Notes: generated by a model from the sequence alone, not told the origin. 64,000 nucleotides of DNA from Pseudomonadota bacterium (GCA_021782495.1 JAJXUV010000007.1:1-64000), one strand, 5' to 3'. Shown: positions 36,929 through 47,520, numbered from the stretch's first letter. Made by a program: numbers and translations.

Positions 36929-37086
36929 GCTATTAATTGACCAATTTTTTGCAAAATTGCCTTAAATCTGAAAGCCAAGGTATTGATTTGTGCCTTTTTT
37001 AAACAGATAGAGTTCTCTGTTAAACTAATGATCATAAAAAGTTCAAATAAGTCAATTTTTATTTATAAACAAAGGGGGTATAAAAA

Positions 37087-37956
37087 ATGATTTCAGTATC
37101 TCGTTTAATAGAAGCAATAAACCGGGGCGATTTCGCACAAGCGACGCAATTAATCAAAGAAAAAAATATTGATATTAAAAAAGTGCGAGATTCAGTGGGA
37201 CGTAATCTTCTTCATATAGCCGTAGCGACTAAGCGTGGCCCAGCACATAATCGTGATCCAGCAACTTATCATAACCCAGTAACATGCTTAGAGTTTCTCC
37301 TAGATAATGGCATCTTAGAAGGAGAAGGAGCCGTTCTCATTAATGCAAAGAGCAAAAGAGGAAGCTATACCCCTCTACATGTAGCTGCTCGAGACGGTCA
37401 TGCAGACTGTATAAAAATTTTAATAATGCGGGGTGCGTCTCTTAAAGAAACTGATGCTTGGGGGCAGAATGCGTTACATATCGCTGCTTTCAAGGGACAT
37501 GCGGATTGTGTACAAATTTTAGTAAATAGTGGCGCACCCGTTGATACACAAGATACAGCTGGCCGTACTCCTCTAAATTTAGCTCGTCAGAAAAATTATA
37601 AAGAAATTATAGCCATCTTTTCACAGAGCGTTGCGACAAAGGATGGGAGTAACGCTGCTGAAACAGGTAATATACCGCTTAGCCTAAAACGTATGCAGCC
37701 AAGTGATACTAATTTACCTACTTCGTCTAAGGTTAGAAAAATAGATGAAGGTAGCGTTTCTATTGGAGAAAATCCTCTTACTATATTCAAGCAAGCCTTA
37801 ACTGCCCGTCGCAGCGCTCCGGTTAATACTAAAGCAGGATTCAAAAAAAATGACGATTTTATAGTAGCTCATGAAAGTAATGAATTAACGCAAAGCAGTG
37901 AAGATAGCGATGATATAACATTAAACAAAGAAGAGAGTAAGATAGAGCTACGCTGA
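37087..37956 (+). CDS. Ankyrin-repeat protein, putative effector
   Basis: A 289-residue protein. Ankyrin repeats are seen at about residues 38-75 (GRNLLHIAVA, interrupted by a loop), 93-124 (YTPLHVAARDGHADCIKIL), 125-157 (QNALHIAAFKGHADCVQILVNSGA) and 158-180 (GRTPLNLARQKNYKEIIAIF). The last 110 residues are hydrophilic, Ser- and Glu-rich and without a recognised domain. Ankyrin proteins of this kind are common Dot/Icm substrates in Legionellales. Strong ribosome-binding AAGGGGG precedes the ATG. No PmrA-like box was found. The gene is an AT-rich insertion between adk and the thioredoxin-like gene. Confidence 0.8.
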   Translation: MISVSRLIEAINRGDFAQATQLIKEKNIDIKKVRDSVGRNLLHIAVATKRGPAHNRDPATYHNPVTCLEFLLDNGILEGEGAVLINAKSKRGSYTPLHVAARDGHADCIKILIMRGASLKETDAWGQNALHIAAFKGHADCVQILVNSGAPVDTQDTAGRTPLNLARQKNYKEIIAIFSQSVATKDGSNAAETGNIPLSLKRMQPSDTNLPTSSKVRKIDEGSVSIGENPLTIFKQALTARRSAPVNTKAGFKKNDDFIVAHESNELTQSSEDSDDITLNKEESKIELR

Positions 37957-38147
37957 ATGGATTGATCCTGCTCGGGATTCCAGAATGGTTATGTATTGTA
38001 CAAAGATTGAGGTGAAATTGCGAAGCGTTGCGGTAACCTATGAGGATCTTTATTGTCTATAATTTAGTCAAATTTGACAGGGTGCTTTTTTTCTTTAAAG
38101 GGTTTACAATCGAGTTTATGTCCAATGGGTATACAAGGGATAAGACG

Positions 38148-38507
38148 ATGATCCATGAATTAACGGCACAAAATTTTGATACAACATTAGACCAACACGA
38201 TACGGTTGCAATCGACTTTTGGGCGCCGTGGTGTCAGCCTTGTTTGGCTTTTAAACCGATTTTTGAACGGGTGTCAGAGCAATTTCCTAAAGTCTGTTTT
38301 GCCAGTGTGAATGTGGAGGCCGAGAAAGAATTGAGCCAAGATTTCAATATACGGCAAATTCCGCTCATTATGATTCTAAGACAGCGGGTTGCTTTGTTTT
38401 CAGAAGCGGGAACTCTAACTCAAAGCGCCTTAGTGGATTTAGTGCAACAAGCATTGAATTTGGACATGAGTGCTTTGGAGCGTGAGTCGAAGGATGATGA
38501 AACTTAA
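38148..38507 (+). CDS. Thioredoxin-like protein
   Basis: A 119-residue single thioredoxin domain with the redox site WCQPC (residues 27-31) inside AIDFWAPWCQPCLAFKP and the cis-Pro at RQIPLIMIL. The ATG at 38148 is chosen because AAGGGA lies 7 bp upstream; the frame remains open further upstream without family sequence. The central WCxPC with Gln instead of Gly differs from housekeeping thioredoxin 1 (WCGPC), so it is probably a secondary thioredoxin. Its 3' end overlaps the presumed start of hemH, suggesting co-expression. Confidence 0.85.
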   Translation: MIHELTAQNFDTTLDQHDTVAIDFWAPWCQPCLAFKPIFERVSEQFPKVCFASVNVEAEKELSQDFNIRQIPLIMILRQRVALFSEAGTLTQSALVDLVQQALNLDMSALERESKDDET

Positions 38508-39474
38508 AAGAATGAAAACAGGCATCATCTTATCCAACTTGGGAACACCTACCGCGCCTACTTCATCGGCGATACGTCAATTTTTACGGGCTTTTTTAAG
38601 TGATCCGCGCATTATCCAGGAGATCCACCCTTGGTTATGGCGCATTATCTTAGAAAGCTTCGTTTTGCCTTTTAGAACTGCCAAAGTGCGCGGTCTTTAT
38701 GAAAAAATTTGGACTGACGCCGGCTCGCCTTTGCTCGCTTATAGTTTGAAACAAGAAAAAGCTTTAAATGCTGCTTTGTCTTCTGCCGAAATTCCCGTGG
38801 TTTTTGCCATGACTTATGGTGAACCTAGTTTTGACAATGCACTCAATCGACTCGAAGAAAGAGGCTGTGAACGCATTATCGTGTTGCCTTTATATCCCCA
38901 ATATTCTAGCACGACGACCGCTGCGGTTTTTGATGGTGTGGCGCGGGCTTTTCGTTCTAAAATGGTATTGCCGGAAATTATTTTTGTGCGAGACTATCAT
39001 CGCCATCCTTTGTACATCCAAGCGATTGCTTCGAGCATTGAAGCACATTGGCAAGCACAGGAACGAGGCAAATTATTGCTTTTTTCCTTTCATGGGTTGC
39101 CCGTATCGTATTGCGCGCGCGGCGATCCTTATTCCAAAGCGTGTGAAGAAACAGTAGCAGCCGTTACAGCAACTTTAGGCTTAAAAAAAGAAGAATATGC
39201 TCTGACGTATCAATCGCGTTTGGGTGTGCAGCCTTGGCTTCAACCCTATACGATGGAGTTTTTATCGCAAAAAGCGCGGGAAGGATTGAAAAGTGTTGAT
39301 GTGATCGCGCCGGGATTTGCCGTAGACTGTTTGGAAACTTTAGAAGAATTAGCGCTGCAAAATAAGGCGGCTTTTTTGCAATCAGGTGGAGAAGTTTTTC
39401 ATTATATTCCTGCCTTAAATGACCGCAAAGAGCATATTGCTTTGTTGCAGGCTTTGGTGGAAGAGCGGCTGTAA
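38494..39474 (+). CDS. hemH: Ferrochelatase
   Basis: Inserts ferrous iron into protoporphyrin IX, the last step of haem synthesis. Motifs: GIILSNLGTP near the N-terminus, VRGLYEKIWTDAGSPL, AMTYGEPS, LPLYPQYSSTTT, the catalytic His in FSFHGLPVSY, YQSRLGVQPWLQPYT, and the iron-site Glu in CLETLEEL. About 326 residues with the start at 38494; ATG codons at 38497 and 38512 are equally credible. It overlaps the thioredoxin-like gene. Confidence 0.94.
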   Translation: MMKLKRMKTGIILSNLGTPTAPTSSAIRQFLRAFLSDPRIIQEIHPWLWRIILESFVLPFRTAKVRGLYEKIWTDAGSPLLAYSLKQEKALNAALSSAEIPVVFAMTYGEPSFDNALNRLEERGCERIIVLPLYPQYSSTTTAAVFDGVARAFRSKMVLPEIIFVRDYHRHPLYIQAIASSIEAHWQAQERGKLLLFSFHGLPVSYCARGDPYSKACEETVAAVTATLGLKKEEYALTYQSRLGVQPWLQPYTMEFLSQKAREGLKSVDVIAPGFAVDCLETLEELALQNKAAFLQSGGEVFHYIPALNDRKEHIALLQALVEERL

Positions 39475-39476
39475 GT

Positions 39477-40025
39477 TTACATTCCCGGTGGTTTGAAGGT
39501 GGGGGGCGTTTTGGTGTTGGCAGCCTGATGTTGAAGTTGCTTTTGATGTTGATGTCTTAATTCTAGTTCATTTCTAGAGCGCTCATTTGCAACGGTGTCC
39601 GCAGCCACATTGGGATCCATTCCGGTCATTTTAACGGTGAGCGGGTGTCGTGGTAATTGTGAAGGGTTATTGCCTGCTGAAGCTTTTCTTTTCGGCAAAA
39701 GGTGTGCCATAAATTTCACAAAGGCTTGCTGTTTTTTACGTAGTTTGTCTTTAAGCCGTTTATCGTTGTGTTCTTCTTTGAGTTTCTTTTGTTGTGAAGC
39801 CTTTTGTTTTGATTTGATTTGTTCAGGCGATTCTGTTTTTGTCGTACTTCGCCGGGCTTTTCTTTTGTCGCGTTCTTGTCGATGTGCGCGTTTGCGTTCT
39901 TTGATTTTAGCACTGTCAGTGACTTTCTCACTGCCAATGGGAATGATTTTGTTTCTGGTTTTAGAAGGATCTAATTCGCCACTGCCTGGAAGAAGTGGGC
40001 CTTTGGGAGTAGAGCTATCAGTCAT
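39477..40025 (-). CDS. Orphan highly basic Lys/Arg-rich protein
   Basis: Unrecognised 182-residue hydrophilic protein. The middle (about residues 35-105) is a nearly continuous series of basic clusters such as KERKRAHRQERDKRKARR and KDKLRKKQQ, flanked by Pro/Gly-rich ends, and the tail contains a Gln/His stretch (HQHQKQLQHQ). Clusters like these could act as nuclear localisation signals in a eukaryotic cell or simply bind nucleic acid. A TATAAT lies just upstream on the minus strand. It is convergent with hemH, with 2 bp between stops. Confidence 0.6.
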   Translation of the reverse strand: MTDSSTPKGPLLPGSGELDPSKTRNKIIPIGSEKVTDSAKIKERKRAHRQERDKRKARRSTTKTESPEQIKSKQKASQQKKLKEEHNDKRLKDKLRKKQQAFVKFMAHLLPKRKASAGNNPSQLPRHPLTVKMTGMDPNVAADTVANERSRNELELRHQHQKQLQHQAANTKTPPTFKPPGM

Positions 40026-40067
40026 AATGGTATGTCAAAATAATTAAATTATCCTAAATTATACCAC

Positions 40068-40098
40068 AAAAAAAAGAAGGGCGGCTCGCGAGCCGCCC
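40068..40098 (-). terminator. Rho-independent terminator of the HU gene
   Basis: A perfect palindrome GGGCGGCTCG/CGAGCCGCCC (40079-40098), followed on the minus strand by TTCTTTTTTTT, 20 bp after the HU stop codon. It is the clearest intrinsic terminator in the window. Confidence 0.85.
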
Positions 40099-40117
40099 CT
40101 ACAGTTGTCCTTGCAAA

Positions 40118-40561
40118 TTAAACGACCATGTCTTTCAATTTTTTCAAGGCTTTGATTTTCACCACATTACGAGCGGGTTTAGCCTTAAACATGGTTTCTT
40201 CACCTGTGAAAGGATTAATACCTTTGCGCGCTTTGGTAGCGGGTTTACGGACTACTTTAATCTTTAACAAACCAGGCAAGGTAAATTCGCCTGCGGCTTT
40301 GCCTTTGACGCAGCCGTTGATAATGTCTGCCAAACCGGAAAATACCATCGAAACTTGCTTCTTGCTGACTTCTGCAAATTCAGCCAAAGTAGACAAGATT
40401 TCAGTTTTGGTTGGCGCTTCTTTGTAAGTTTTACTCAAGCTAGGCGCTGCTGCTTTACGAGCCACGGATTTGGCTTTAGGGGCTTTCTTGACAGAACGCG
40501 TCGTCTTTTTAGCTTTCACTGCTTTCTTAGCCTTTCCGGCGGATTTTTTCACTGCTGCCAT
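40118..40561 (-). CDS. HU-family DNA-binding protein with histone-H1-like N-terminal tail
   Basis: A 147-residue nucleoid protein. Residues about 52-147 are an HU/IHF domain: KTEILSTLAEFAEVSKKQVSMVF, GEFTLPGLLKIKVVRKPATKARKGINPFTGE (the DNA-binding arm with its conserved Pro) and the KALKKLKDMV end. Residues 1-50 form a Lys/Ala/Pro-rich tail (KKSAGKAKKAVKAKK...) like the C-tail of histone H1. The ATG at 40561 is preferred since GAGGA precedes it. Tailed HU proteins occur in several Gammaproteobacteria, including Coxiella relatives (compare Hq1 as a separate H1-like protein). It probably compacts DNA, perhaps by growth phase. Confidence 0.87.
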   Translation of the reverse strand: MAAVKKSAGKAKKAVKAKKTTRSVKKAPKAKSVARKAAAPSLSKTYKEAPTKTEILSTLAEFAEVSKKQVSMVFSGLADIINGCVKGKAAGEFTLPGLLKIKVVRKPATKARKGINPFTGEETMFKAKPARNVVKIKALKKLKDMVV

Positions 40562-40814
40562 GTTTTTTTCCTCATATGATATGCAAAATACAAATAACAC
40601 TTACTCCTGCTAAGCCAAAGCTAAACAGGCATCCCGAAACTAAGATACCATATTTTTAGCCTTTGTATAGGGGTTTTTATCTAAAAAAACACTTTTTTTT
40701 GTGGTTTTTTCAATGATTTTTGGCTTTTTTTTAAATAATCCCTTTTTCCTTTACCCAAATGTTGCTTTTAATTTATAATGTAGGCTAATTTATTAAGATA
40801 AGAAGTACAATAAA

Positions 40815-41888
40815 ATGATTGGCTCGCTTATTGCTCGGTGCAAACAGCATTACGGTAAAATCATCATTCTGGTGTTGGTGGTCTTGGCTTTGGGAGGCTG
40901 GTTATACCATCGAACAAAAAATACCTCGAGCGTAAATGTGATGCCTTTAGCAACCGTTAAAATTGCCAAGGTAGAAGAGAAATCGTTGACTTCACAATTT
41001 GCCACCATTGGCACGGTCAAAGCTTTGCAAGGAACAGAATTGAGTTCTGCCGTAGCGGGTAAAATAGCCAAAATCTATTTTAAATCGGGCGAAAGCGTTC
41101 AACAGGGTCAAGTCTTATTTACTTTAGAAAACGCCGATTTAATTTCGACGGTTAAGCAAGACAAAGCCAAATACGATTACGATGAAGCACAATACCAACG
41201 CTATGCCAAATTGATAGCGTCTGGTGTGGTCTCTCGTGCCGCTTTGGATCTGAATAAATCGACGATGGAACAAACGAAAGCGCAATTGGCGCGCGATCAA
41301 GCCTTATTGGATAAAACCATCATCACAGCGCCTTTTAGCGGAACTTTGGGAGTGATGCAGGCGAGTGTGGGCGATTACATCACGGAAGGCAAAGCAATTG
41401 TTACGCTAGAAGACAACTCTACTTTGTATGTAGATTTTTATGTGCCGGAACGTATCAGCGATTTGGTGGTCGTAGGACACAGGGTGGTGGCGACTTCTAA
41501 TCAAGTCAAGCAATATCGATGGGCAGGAACCATTGAAGCCTTAAATCCCAGTATGGACAGTGACAATCGCACCATTTTAGTCCGCGCTAAAATCGACACA
41601 CCGGATACCCATTTGATTCCGGGCATGTATGTCGATGTGTCTATTGCGACTTCAGAATTACAACCCAGACTCGTGATTGCCCAACAGGCCATTCTCTACA
41701 ATCCTTATGGAGACAGTGTGTATGTGTATCAAAATGGAGTGGTACAGCAGCGTTTTATCACGGTAGGCGATCGCATTGATCAGAATATTGTTGTGTTAAA
41801 TGGGTTACAAAAGAATGAAGCGATTGTCATTTCGGGACAACAAAAATTATTTAATGGCATGAAAGTACAACTAGCCAAGGAAAATTAG
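40815..41888 (+). CDS. RND efflux periplasmic adaptor (membrane fusion protein)
   Basis: A 357-residue HlyD/AcrA-type adaptor. It has a membrane anchor (IIILVLVVLALGGWLYH, residues 16-32), the lipoyl half-motifs ELSSAVAGKIAKIYFKSGESVQQGQVLF and APFSGTLGVMQASVGDYITEGKAI, an alpha-hairpin (about 115-160) and the beta-barrel region IEALNPSMDSDNRTILVRAKI. It is 1 bp ahead of the RND pump gene, with which it forms a two-gene efflux operon. No outer-membrane channel gene is adjacent. If the pump is dead the adaptor may have lost its partner. Confidence 0.9.
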   Translation: MIGSLIARCKQHYGKIIILVLVVLALGGWLYHRTKNTSSVNVMPLATVKIAKVEEKSLTSQFATIGTVKALQGTELSSAVAGKIAKIYFKSGESVQQGQVLFTLENADLISTVKQDKAKYDYDEAQYQRYAKLIASGVVSRAALDLNKSTMEQTKAQLARDQALLDKTIITAPFSGTLGVMQASVGDYITEGKAIVTLEDNSTLYVDFYVPERISDLVVVGHRVVATSNQVKQYRWAGTIEALNPSMDSDNRTILVRAKIDTPDTHLIPGMYVDVSIATSELQPRLVIAQQAILYNPYGDSVYVYQNGVVQQRFITVGDRIDQNIVVLNGLQKNEAIVISGQQKLFNGMKVQLAKEN

Positions 41889-41889
41889 C

Positions 41890-44800
41890 ATGAATTGGAC
41901 TGATTTTTTCATCAAACGTCCGGTTTTTTCTCTCGCCTTGTCTTTGCTGATCGTGTTTGCCGGTTTATTTTCTGCAACGCAATTGTCTTTGCAATTGTTG
42001 CCCACCATCGAAATTCCTGTGATCAATGTGGCAACCGGCTATCCTGGTGCCAACAGTGAGACTATGCAAAATTTTGTGACGAATGTCTTAGAAAGTGCTT
42101 TGTCCGGGATCCAGGGCATCGATTACATGACGTCCACCAGTTCGCAAAATAGCAGTTCTATCACCCTCAACATGCAAAATGGGGTGGACACGAATGCAGC
42201 ACTCACCGACATCGCACAAAAAATCAATTCCGTGCGCGGACGCTTACCCGAAGGTGTCAACGATCCCATTATCAGCAAAATGAGTGCCAACGACGAGTTT
42301 GTTTTGCTGTTGAGTTTTACCAGTCGATTGATGCAACGCGAACAAATCACGGATTATTTATTGCGGTTGGTGAAACCGCAATTGGATTATATCGATGGGG
42401 TTTCTAATGCCCAAGTCTGGGGCAATAATTTTGCGATGTTGTTGAGCTTGGATCCCAATGCCTTGGCAGCACACAATTTAACGCCCCAAGAAGTGGGGGA
42501 AGCTTTGAATAATCAAAGCGTACAAGGTGCGCCAGGAACTTTGAATGGATCAGGTCAAAGTTTGAATTTGGCAACCAATACGGATATGACCAAAGTTGCG
42601 CAATTCAACAATCTGGTGATTAAAAATCAGAATAATATGATCACGCGTTTGTCCGATGTGTGACATGCAGCTTTGGGCGTGAGTGAAGGTGACCATGTTA
42701 GAGCATTTTACAATGGTGAACCTGCGACGATGTTGGCGGTGATGCCACAACCTGGTGCCAATCCTTTGTCGATTGTCAAACGGGTTCAAGCGGTGTTGCC
42801 GACGATCGCACAAGCCTTGCCCCAAGGATTGAGTTTGCACCAAGTGGTCAATCAAGCGGTTTACATCAAAGCCTCAATTAAAGAAGTGATCAAAACGCTC
42901 ATCGAAGCTTTGGTGATTGTGTCTATCGTGGTTTTTTTATTCATAGGCTCTGCTAGAGCGGTCTTAATTCCGATTGTCACCGTTCCGATTTCACTCATCG
43001 GTATTTGTTTTGTGATGTATGCCCTGGGATTTTCTTTCAACATCTTAACTTTATTGGCGATGGTTTTGGCGATTGGTTTGGTGGTCGATGATGCCATTGT
43101 GGTGATGGAAAATACCTTTAGATACATTGAACAGGGTGAAAGTGCTTTATCCGCTGCTTTAATCGGGACTCGAGAAATTGCTTTTTCAATCATTGCTATG
43201 ACCTTGACTCTGGCTGCTATTTTTGCGCCGATTGCTTTTGCAAGCGGCATTACGGGCACTTTGTTTTCCGAATTTGCTTTGTGTTTGGCGGGCAGTGTAA
43301 TCATTTCAGGCATTGCCGCCTTAACTTTGTCGCCGATGATGTGTTCTCGTATTATTAACACTGATTATGCGCACAAATCTTTGGTGCAAAAAATTGAAGA
43401 CGTGTTTGAAGCTGTGAAACAAAGGTACGAAACCATTTTGAGGTGGGTCTTAAACCATAAAAAATGGTTAATGCTAATTTGGTTGTTTGCCTTGTGCTTG
43501 TGTTTTTATTTTTATGTGAATGCGAACAAAGAATTGGCGCCGGAAGAAGATCAAAGTTATTTAGAAGTGATTGCCTCTGCGCCAAAATCCATTACCCCGC
43601 GTTTATTGTCGCAATACAGCGCGGAATTAAATGCCATATATCAACATTTTATGCCTGTCAACTCTTATGTTTATATCGATGGCATCCCGGATTCTAATCA
43701 AGTATTGTCTTTTGTGTCTTTGAAACCGTGGGAAGAGCGCAATCTTTCCGCCATGGAATTTCAGCCGCAATTACAGAATGCGTTGAATGACATTGCGGGC
43801 TTAAAAGCGATGGCGATATTGCCGCCTTCTTTGCCAGGGGCTTCCGGTGCGCCCATCCAATTCGTCATCAAATCGATTGGCGGTTATAAAAGTTTATATC
43901 AATCCGCGCAAAAACTAGAAGAAACGGCCAAACAAAGCGGGTTATTTCAATTTATCAACAGCGATCTCACCTACGATGAACCTGTGTTGCGAATCAATGT
44001 GGATCGTCAAGCGGCTACCGCGATGAATGTCGATATAAATGAAATCACCAATGCCATTGCCTCTTTGTACAGTGCAGGCTATTCACAATATTTTAATTTG
44101 CAAGGACAAACTTATCAGGTGATTTTACAACCTTTACTAAAAAACAATGTGAATCCAGATGTCTTAAATCAAATTCAAGTGCGTTCCAAAACTGGCAAAT
44201 TGATTCCTCTATCCGCTTTGGTGAATTTACGAACCACCGTAGAACCTTCTACCTTGAATCAATTTCAACGCATGAATGCAGTCACTTTAAGTGGGGTGAT
44301 GACGCCAGGACACAGTATTTCACAGGGTTTAAATTATTTAGAACACACAGCCAAGGCTTTGTTGCCCAATGATGTGAGTACCGACATCAGTGGCGGTTCG
44401 CGCCAATACGTGCAAGAAGGCAATCGCATGTTGTGGTTGTTTTTGGCTTCTTTCGTGGCAATTTTTATTGTTTTAGCGATGCAATTTGAAAGTTTTGTCG
44501 ATCCCTTCATCATTTTACTCGGCAGTGTTCCTATGTCAGTGATGGCAGCTTTGATCCCGATTCAATTGCAAATGGCCACCATCAACATTTACACACAAAT
44601 TGGCTTATTAACGCTGGCGGGCTTGATCAGCAAACACGGTATTTTGCTCGTGAAATTTGCCAACACGCTACAGGCTGAAAAAAATCACAGTAAAACAGAA
44701 GCCATGATAGCGGCGGCCAAGATCCGCTTAAGGCCCATTTTGATGACGACCTTGGCCATCGTCTTTGGCAGTCTGCCTTTGGTTTTTTCTACCGGAGCGG

Positions 44801-44913
44801 GCAGCGTGGCCCGTTTTGACATGGGAATTGTCATTGTTTTTGGCACTTTGGTGGGCACTTGTTTTACATTATTCGTCGTTCCCGTTTTATATCTGTTTAG
44901 AGAGCAAAAATAG
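41890..44913 (+). pseudogene. RND (HAE1/AcrB-family) efflux pump gene interrupted by one in-frame TGA
   Basis: Together the two parts would encode about 1,007 residues, the normal size of the inner-membrane proton/drug antiporter. The first 257 codons (MNWTDFFIKRPVFSLALSLL..., then PTIEIPVINV and the porter domain) end at TGA 42661-42663. The same frame continues at once with HAALGVSEGDHVRAFYNGEP and runs to the natural stop at 44913, including the transmembrane VDDAIVVMENTFR region with the paired aspartates and GSAR. Everything but the single codon appears intact. Other genes here use TGA as stop and TGG for Trp, so recoding is not expected; a recent null mutation or a sequencing error is more likely. 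Confidence 0.85.
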
Positions 44914-44966
44914 AACAACTTGGCTTGTTCTCGGGGGAATTCTAGTTTACAATACCGGATCTTTGT

Positions 44967-45128
44967 AGGGCCTGTTGACACTTGGTTTGTCGAAGCGAAA
45001 AATGAGGGAAGCGAGGCAAAATCACAGTAAATTTGAGGAGAATATCGAGAATATTTGACGAAAATTTGCTGTGATTTTGACCGGTTCTACTCATTTCGCA
45101 GCCGATAAACCAAGTGTCAACAGGCCCT
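44967..45128. repeat. Family B palindromic element, copy 3
   Basis: A 162-bp copy with ends AGGGCCTGTTGACACTTGG and its complement; inner arms AATCACAGTAAA / TTTGCTGTGATT. The substitutions relative to copies 1 and 2 are matched on the opposite arm. It lies 33 bp before the rpsO start. Confidence 0.85.
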
Positions 45129-45161
45129 CAAGTCAGAAAAGGTCAAATAGGAGTCTAAAGC

Positions 45162-45428
45162 ATGCTAGTTAAAGCAGAAAAGAATGAAATCATCCGACGA
45201 TTTCAACGTAAAGAAGGCGATGTTGGTTCCCCAGAAGTCCAAGTTGCTTTGTTAAGTGCCCGTATTAAGGGTTTGCAAGGTCATTTTACCCTCAATAAAA
45301 AAGACAAACACTCAAGACGTGGGTTGATGAAAATGGTCTCTCAGCGGAAAAAATTGCTGTCTTATCTGGAAAAAAACGATAAGGCGAAATATCAGCAATT
45401 GATTAATGAATTGGAAATAAGAGGTTAA
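45162..45428 (+). CDS. rpsO: 30S ribosomal protein S15
   Basis: An 88-residue 16S rRNA-binding protein, full length, with [17 protein letters not shown], LTEHFxxHKKDxHSRRGL-type block (here [32 protein letters not shown]) and the C-terminal helix. It is followed after 1 bp by pnp, the conserved rpsO-pnp operon. A family B element sits directly upstream where the rpsO leader and promoter would be. Confidence 0.97.
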   Translation: MLVKAEKNEIIRRFQRKEGDVGSPEVQVALLSARIKGLQGHFTLNKKDKHSRRGLMKMVSQRKKLLSYLEKNDKAKYQQLINELEIRG

Positions 45429-45429
45429 A

Positions 45430-47511
45430 GTGGGTATTGTAAAAAAATCCTTCCAGTATGGAAGTCATTCGGTGAGCCTAGAAACAGGCTTGATAGCCAA
45501 ACAAGCGACGGGTTCGGTCATGGTCAGCATGGGCGATACGGTGGTTTTAGTGACGGTCGTGGGACAAAAAGATCTGACAGCAGACAGGGACTTTTTCCCC
45601 CTAACGGTCAATTACATTGAAAAAAGTTATGCTGGCGGCAGTATTCCCGGAGGCTATTTTAAACGAGAAGGGCGTCCTACAGAGCGTGAAGTCTTGGCTT
45701 CTCGTCTGATCGATAGGCCTTTGCGCCCCATGTTTCCAGAAGGATTTACCCAAGAAGTGCAAATTGTAGCAACCGTATTGTCGATGGATCCCGATGTGAA
45801 TCCCGATGTACCGGCTTTGCTCGGTGCTTCAGCGGCTTTAGCCGTATCAGGAATCCCCTTTCATGGTCCGGTTGCAGCGGCCCGAGTGGGTTATATCAAT
45901 GGTCAATACGTGTTAAACCCTTCCAAAGCACAATTGACTGATTCAAAATTGGATTTGGTCGTGGCCGGTGCCAAAGACGCCATTTTAATGGTGGAATCTG
46001 AAGCCAAAGAATTGTCAGAAGAAGTTATGTTGGGCTCCGTGATGTTTGGACATCAGCAAATGCAAGTGGCTATAGACGCCATCAAAGCTTTGGCCGAAGA
46101 AGCAGGAACAGTGGCTTGGGAATGGCAAGCGCCAGCCGTAGACACCGAATTGAAATCTGCGATAGAAAGTCAATATTATGCAGACATCGTGAAAGCCTAT
46201 CAAATCGTTGATAAAAAAGCGCGTCACGATAAATTAGATGAAATTAAAGCGGCGATCGCGGCGGCCTTTACGATGGAAGGAGATGAGGCTCGTCAAAAAC
46301 ACATCGTTAAAATCACCGGTGATTTGGAAAGTCATGCCGTGCGTGAAAAAGTATTGGCCGGTGGCCGTATTGATGCGCGTGCTTTGAATGCGGTTCGCCC
46401 GATTTCCATTCAAACCGGTTTATTGCCCCGTACACACGGTTCAGCCTTGTTTACACGCGGTGAAACCCAAGCCATTGTGGTCACCACCTTAGGGACTGGT
46501 AAAGACGCACAGTTGATAGACGATTTAGAAGGCTTGCGTAAAGAAACCTTCATGTTGCATTACAATTTCCCTCCTTATTCCGTGGGTGAAGTCGGCATGA
46601 TGGGTTCTCCGAAGCGACGTGAAATTGGTCATGGGAATTTGGCGCGCAGAGCGTTGAATGCCGTATTGCCTGATCCCGATTCTTTCCCTTATGTATTGCG
46701 CGTAGTTTCGGAAATCACTGAATCAAATGGTTCGAGCTCGATGGCCAGCGTTTGCGGCGGCAGTTTGTCTTTGATGGATGCAGGCGTGGCGATTAAAGCG
46801 CCAGTTGCCGGGATTGCCATGGGTTTGGTCAAAGAAGGCGAGCGCTTTGCTGTATTGAGTGATATTTTGGGCGATGAAGATCATTTGGGCGATATGGATT
46901 TCAAAGTAGCTGGAACCTCGAGTGGGGTGACGGCTTTGCAAATGGACATCAAAATCACCGGGATTACCGAAGAAATCATGAAAGTGGCTTTGGCTCAAGC
47001 CAAAGAAGGTCGCATGCACATCTTGGGTGAAATGGCCAAAGCGTTGACTGAGCCACGGGCTGAAATGTCGAATTACGCACCGCGTATGACCATGTTGCAA
47101 ATTCCCGTCGATAAAATCAAAGACGTTATCGGAAAGGGCGGCGTCACCATTCGTGGGTTGATAGAAGAATTTGGCGTGAGCATCGACATAGACGACGATG
47201 GTATGGTGAAGATCGCTTCCGTTAGTGGTGAAGCCGCTAAAGAAGTGCAACGTCGCATCGAATTGATCACCGCTGAAGTCGAAGTGGGCCAAAATTACGA
47301 AGGCAAAGTCGTCAAGCTTGCAGATTTCGGCGCTTTTGTGGCGATTTTACCGGGTAAAGAAGGTTTGGTGCACATTTCACAAATCACAGAACAACGGGTC
47401 GAGCGTGTGAGCGATGTGTTGTCAGAAGGACAAATGGTGCGCGTGAAAGTATTGGAAATCGACAAACAAGGGCGTATTCGTTTGAGTATGAAGGCCGCGG
47501 ATCCAGCCTAG
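45430..47511 (+). CDS. pnp: Polyribonucleotide nucleotidyltransferase (PNPase)
   Basis: 3'-5' phosphorolytic exoribonuclease and degradosome component, 693 residues, starting with GTG. Two RNase PH domains (about 1-215 and 310-540), with the core [31 protein letters not shown] and the active-site [31 protein letters not shown] block. These are followed by a KH domain with [14 protein letters not shown] and an S1 domain ([33 protein letters not shown]). All domains are present; the C-terminus is slightly shorter than in E. coli (711). Confidence 0.97.
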   Translation: MGIVKKSFQYGSHSVSLETGLIAKQATGSVMVSMGDTVVLVTVVGQKDLTADRDFFPLTVNYIEKSYAGGSIPGGYFKREGRPTEREVLASRLIDRPLRPMFPEGFTQEVQIVATVLSMDPDVNPDVPALLGASAALAVSGIPFHGPVAAARVGYINGQYVLNPSKAQLTDSKLDLVVAGAKDAILMVESEAKELSEEVMLGSVMFGHQQMQVAIDAIKALAEEAGTVAWEWQAPAVDTELKSAIESQYYADIVKAYQIVDKKARHDKLDEIKAAIAAAFTMEGDEARQKHIVKITGDLESHAVREKVLAGGRIDARALNAVRPISIQTGLLPRTHGSALFTRGETQAIVVTTLGTGKDAQLIDDLEGLRKETFMLHYNFPPYSVGEVGMMGSPKRREIGHGNLARRALNAVLPDPDSFPYVLRVVSEITESNGSSSMASVCGGSLSLMDAGVAIKAPVAGIAMGLVKEGERFAVLSDILGDEDHLGDMDFKVAGTSSGVTALQMDIKITGITEEIMKVALAQAKEGRMHILGEMAKALTEPRAEMSNYAPRMTMLQIPVDKIKDVIGKGGVTIRGLIEEFGVSIDIDDDGMVKIASVSGEAAKEVQRRIELITAEVEVGQNYEGKVVKLADFGAFVAILPGKEGLVHISQITEQRVERVSDVLSEGQMVRVKVLEIDKQGRIRLSMKAADPA

Positions 47512-47520
47512 GATTTTAGA

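Noticed and set aside
37000-37086. PmrA box before the ankyrin gene at 37087
   Set aside because: GTTAAA and TTTAAA occur, but no pair of half-sites with five-base spacing is present.
42655-42680. Possible use of TGA as tryptophan or selenocysteine in the RND pump gene
   Set aside because: Several intact genes here end with TGA (for example the CDP-alcohol transferase, waaC and the orphan at 5262) and Trp is encoded by TGG throughout. No selenocysteine insertion hairpin is evident and RND pumps are not selenoproteins.
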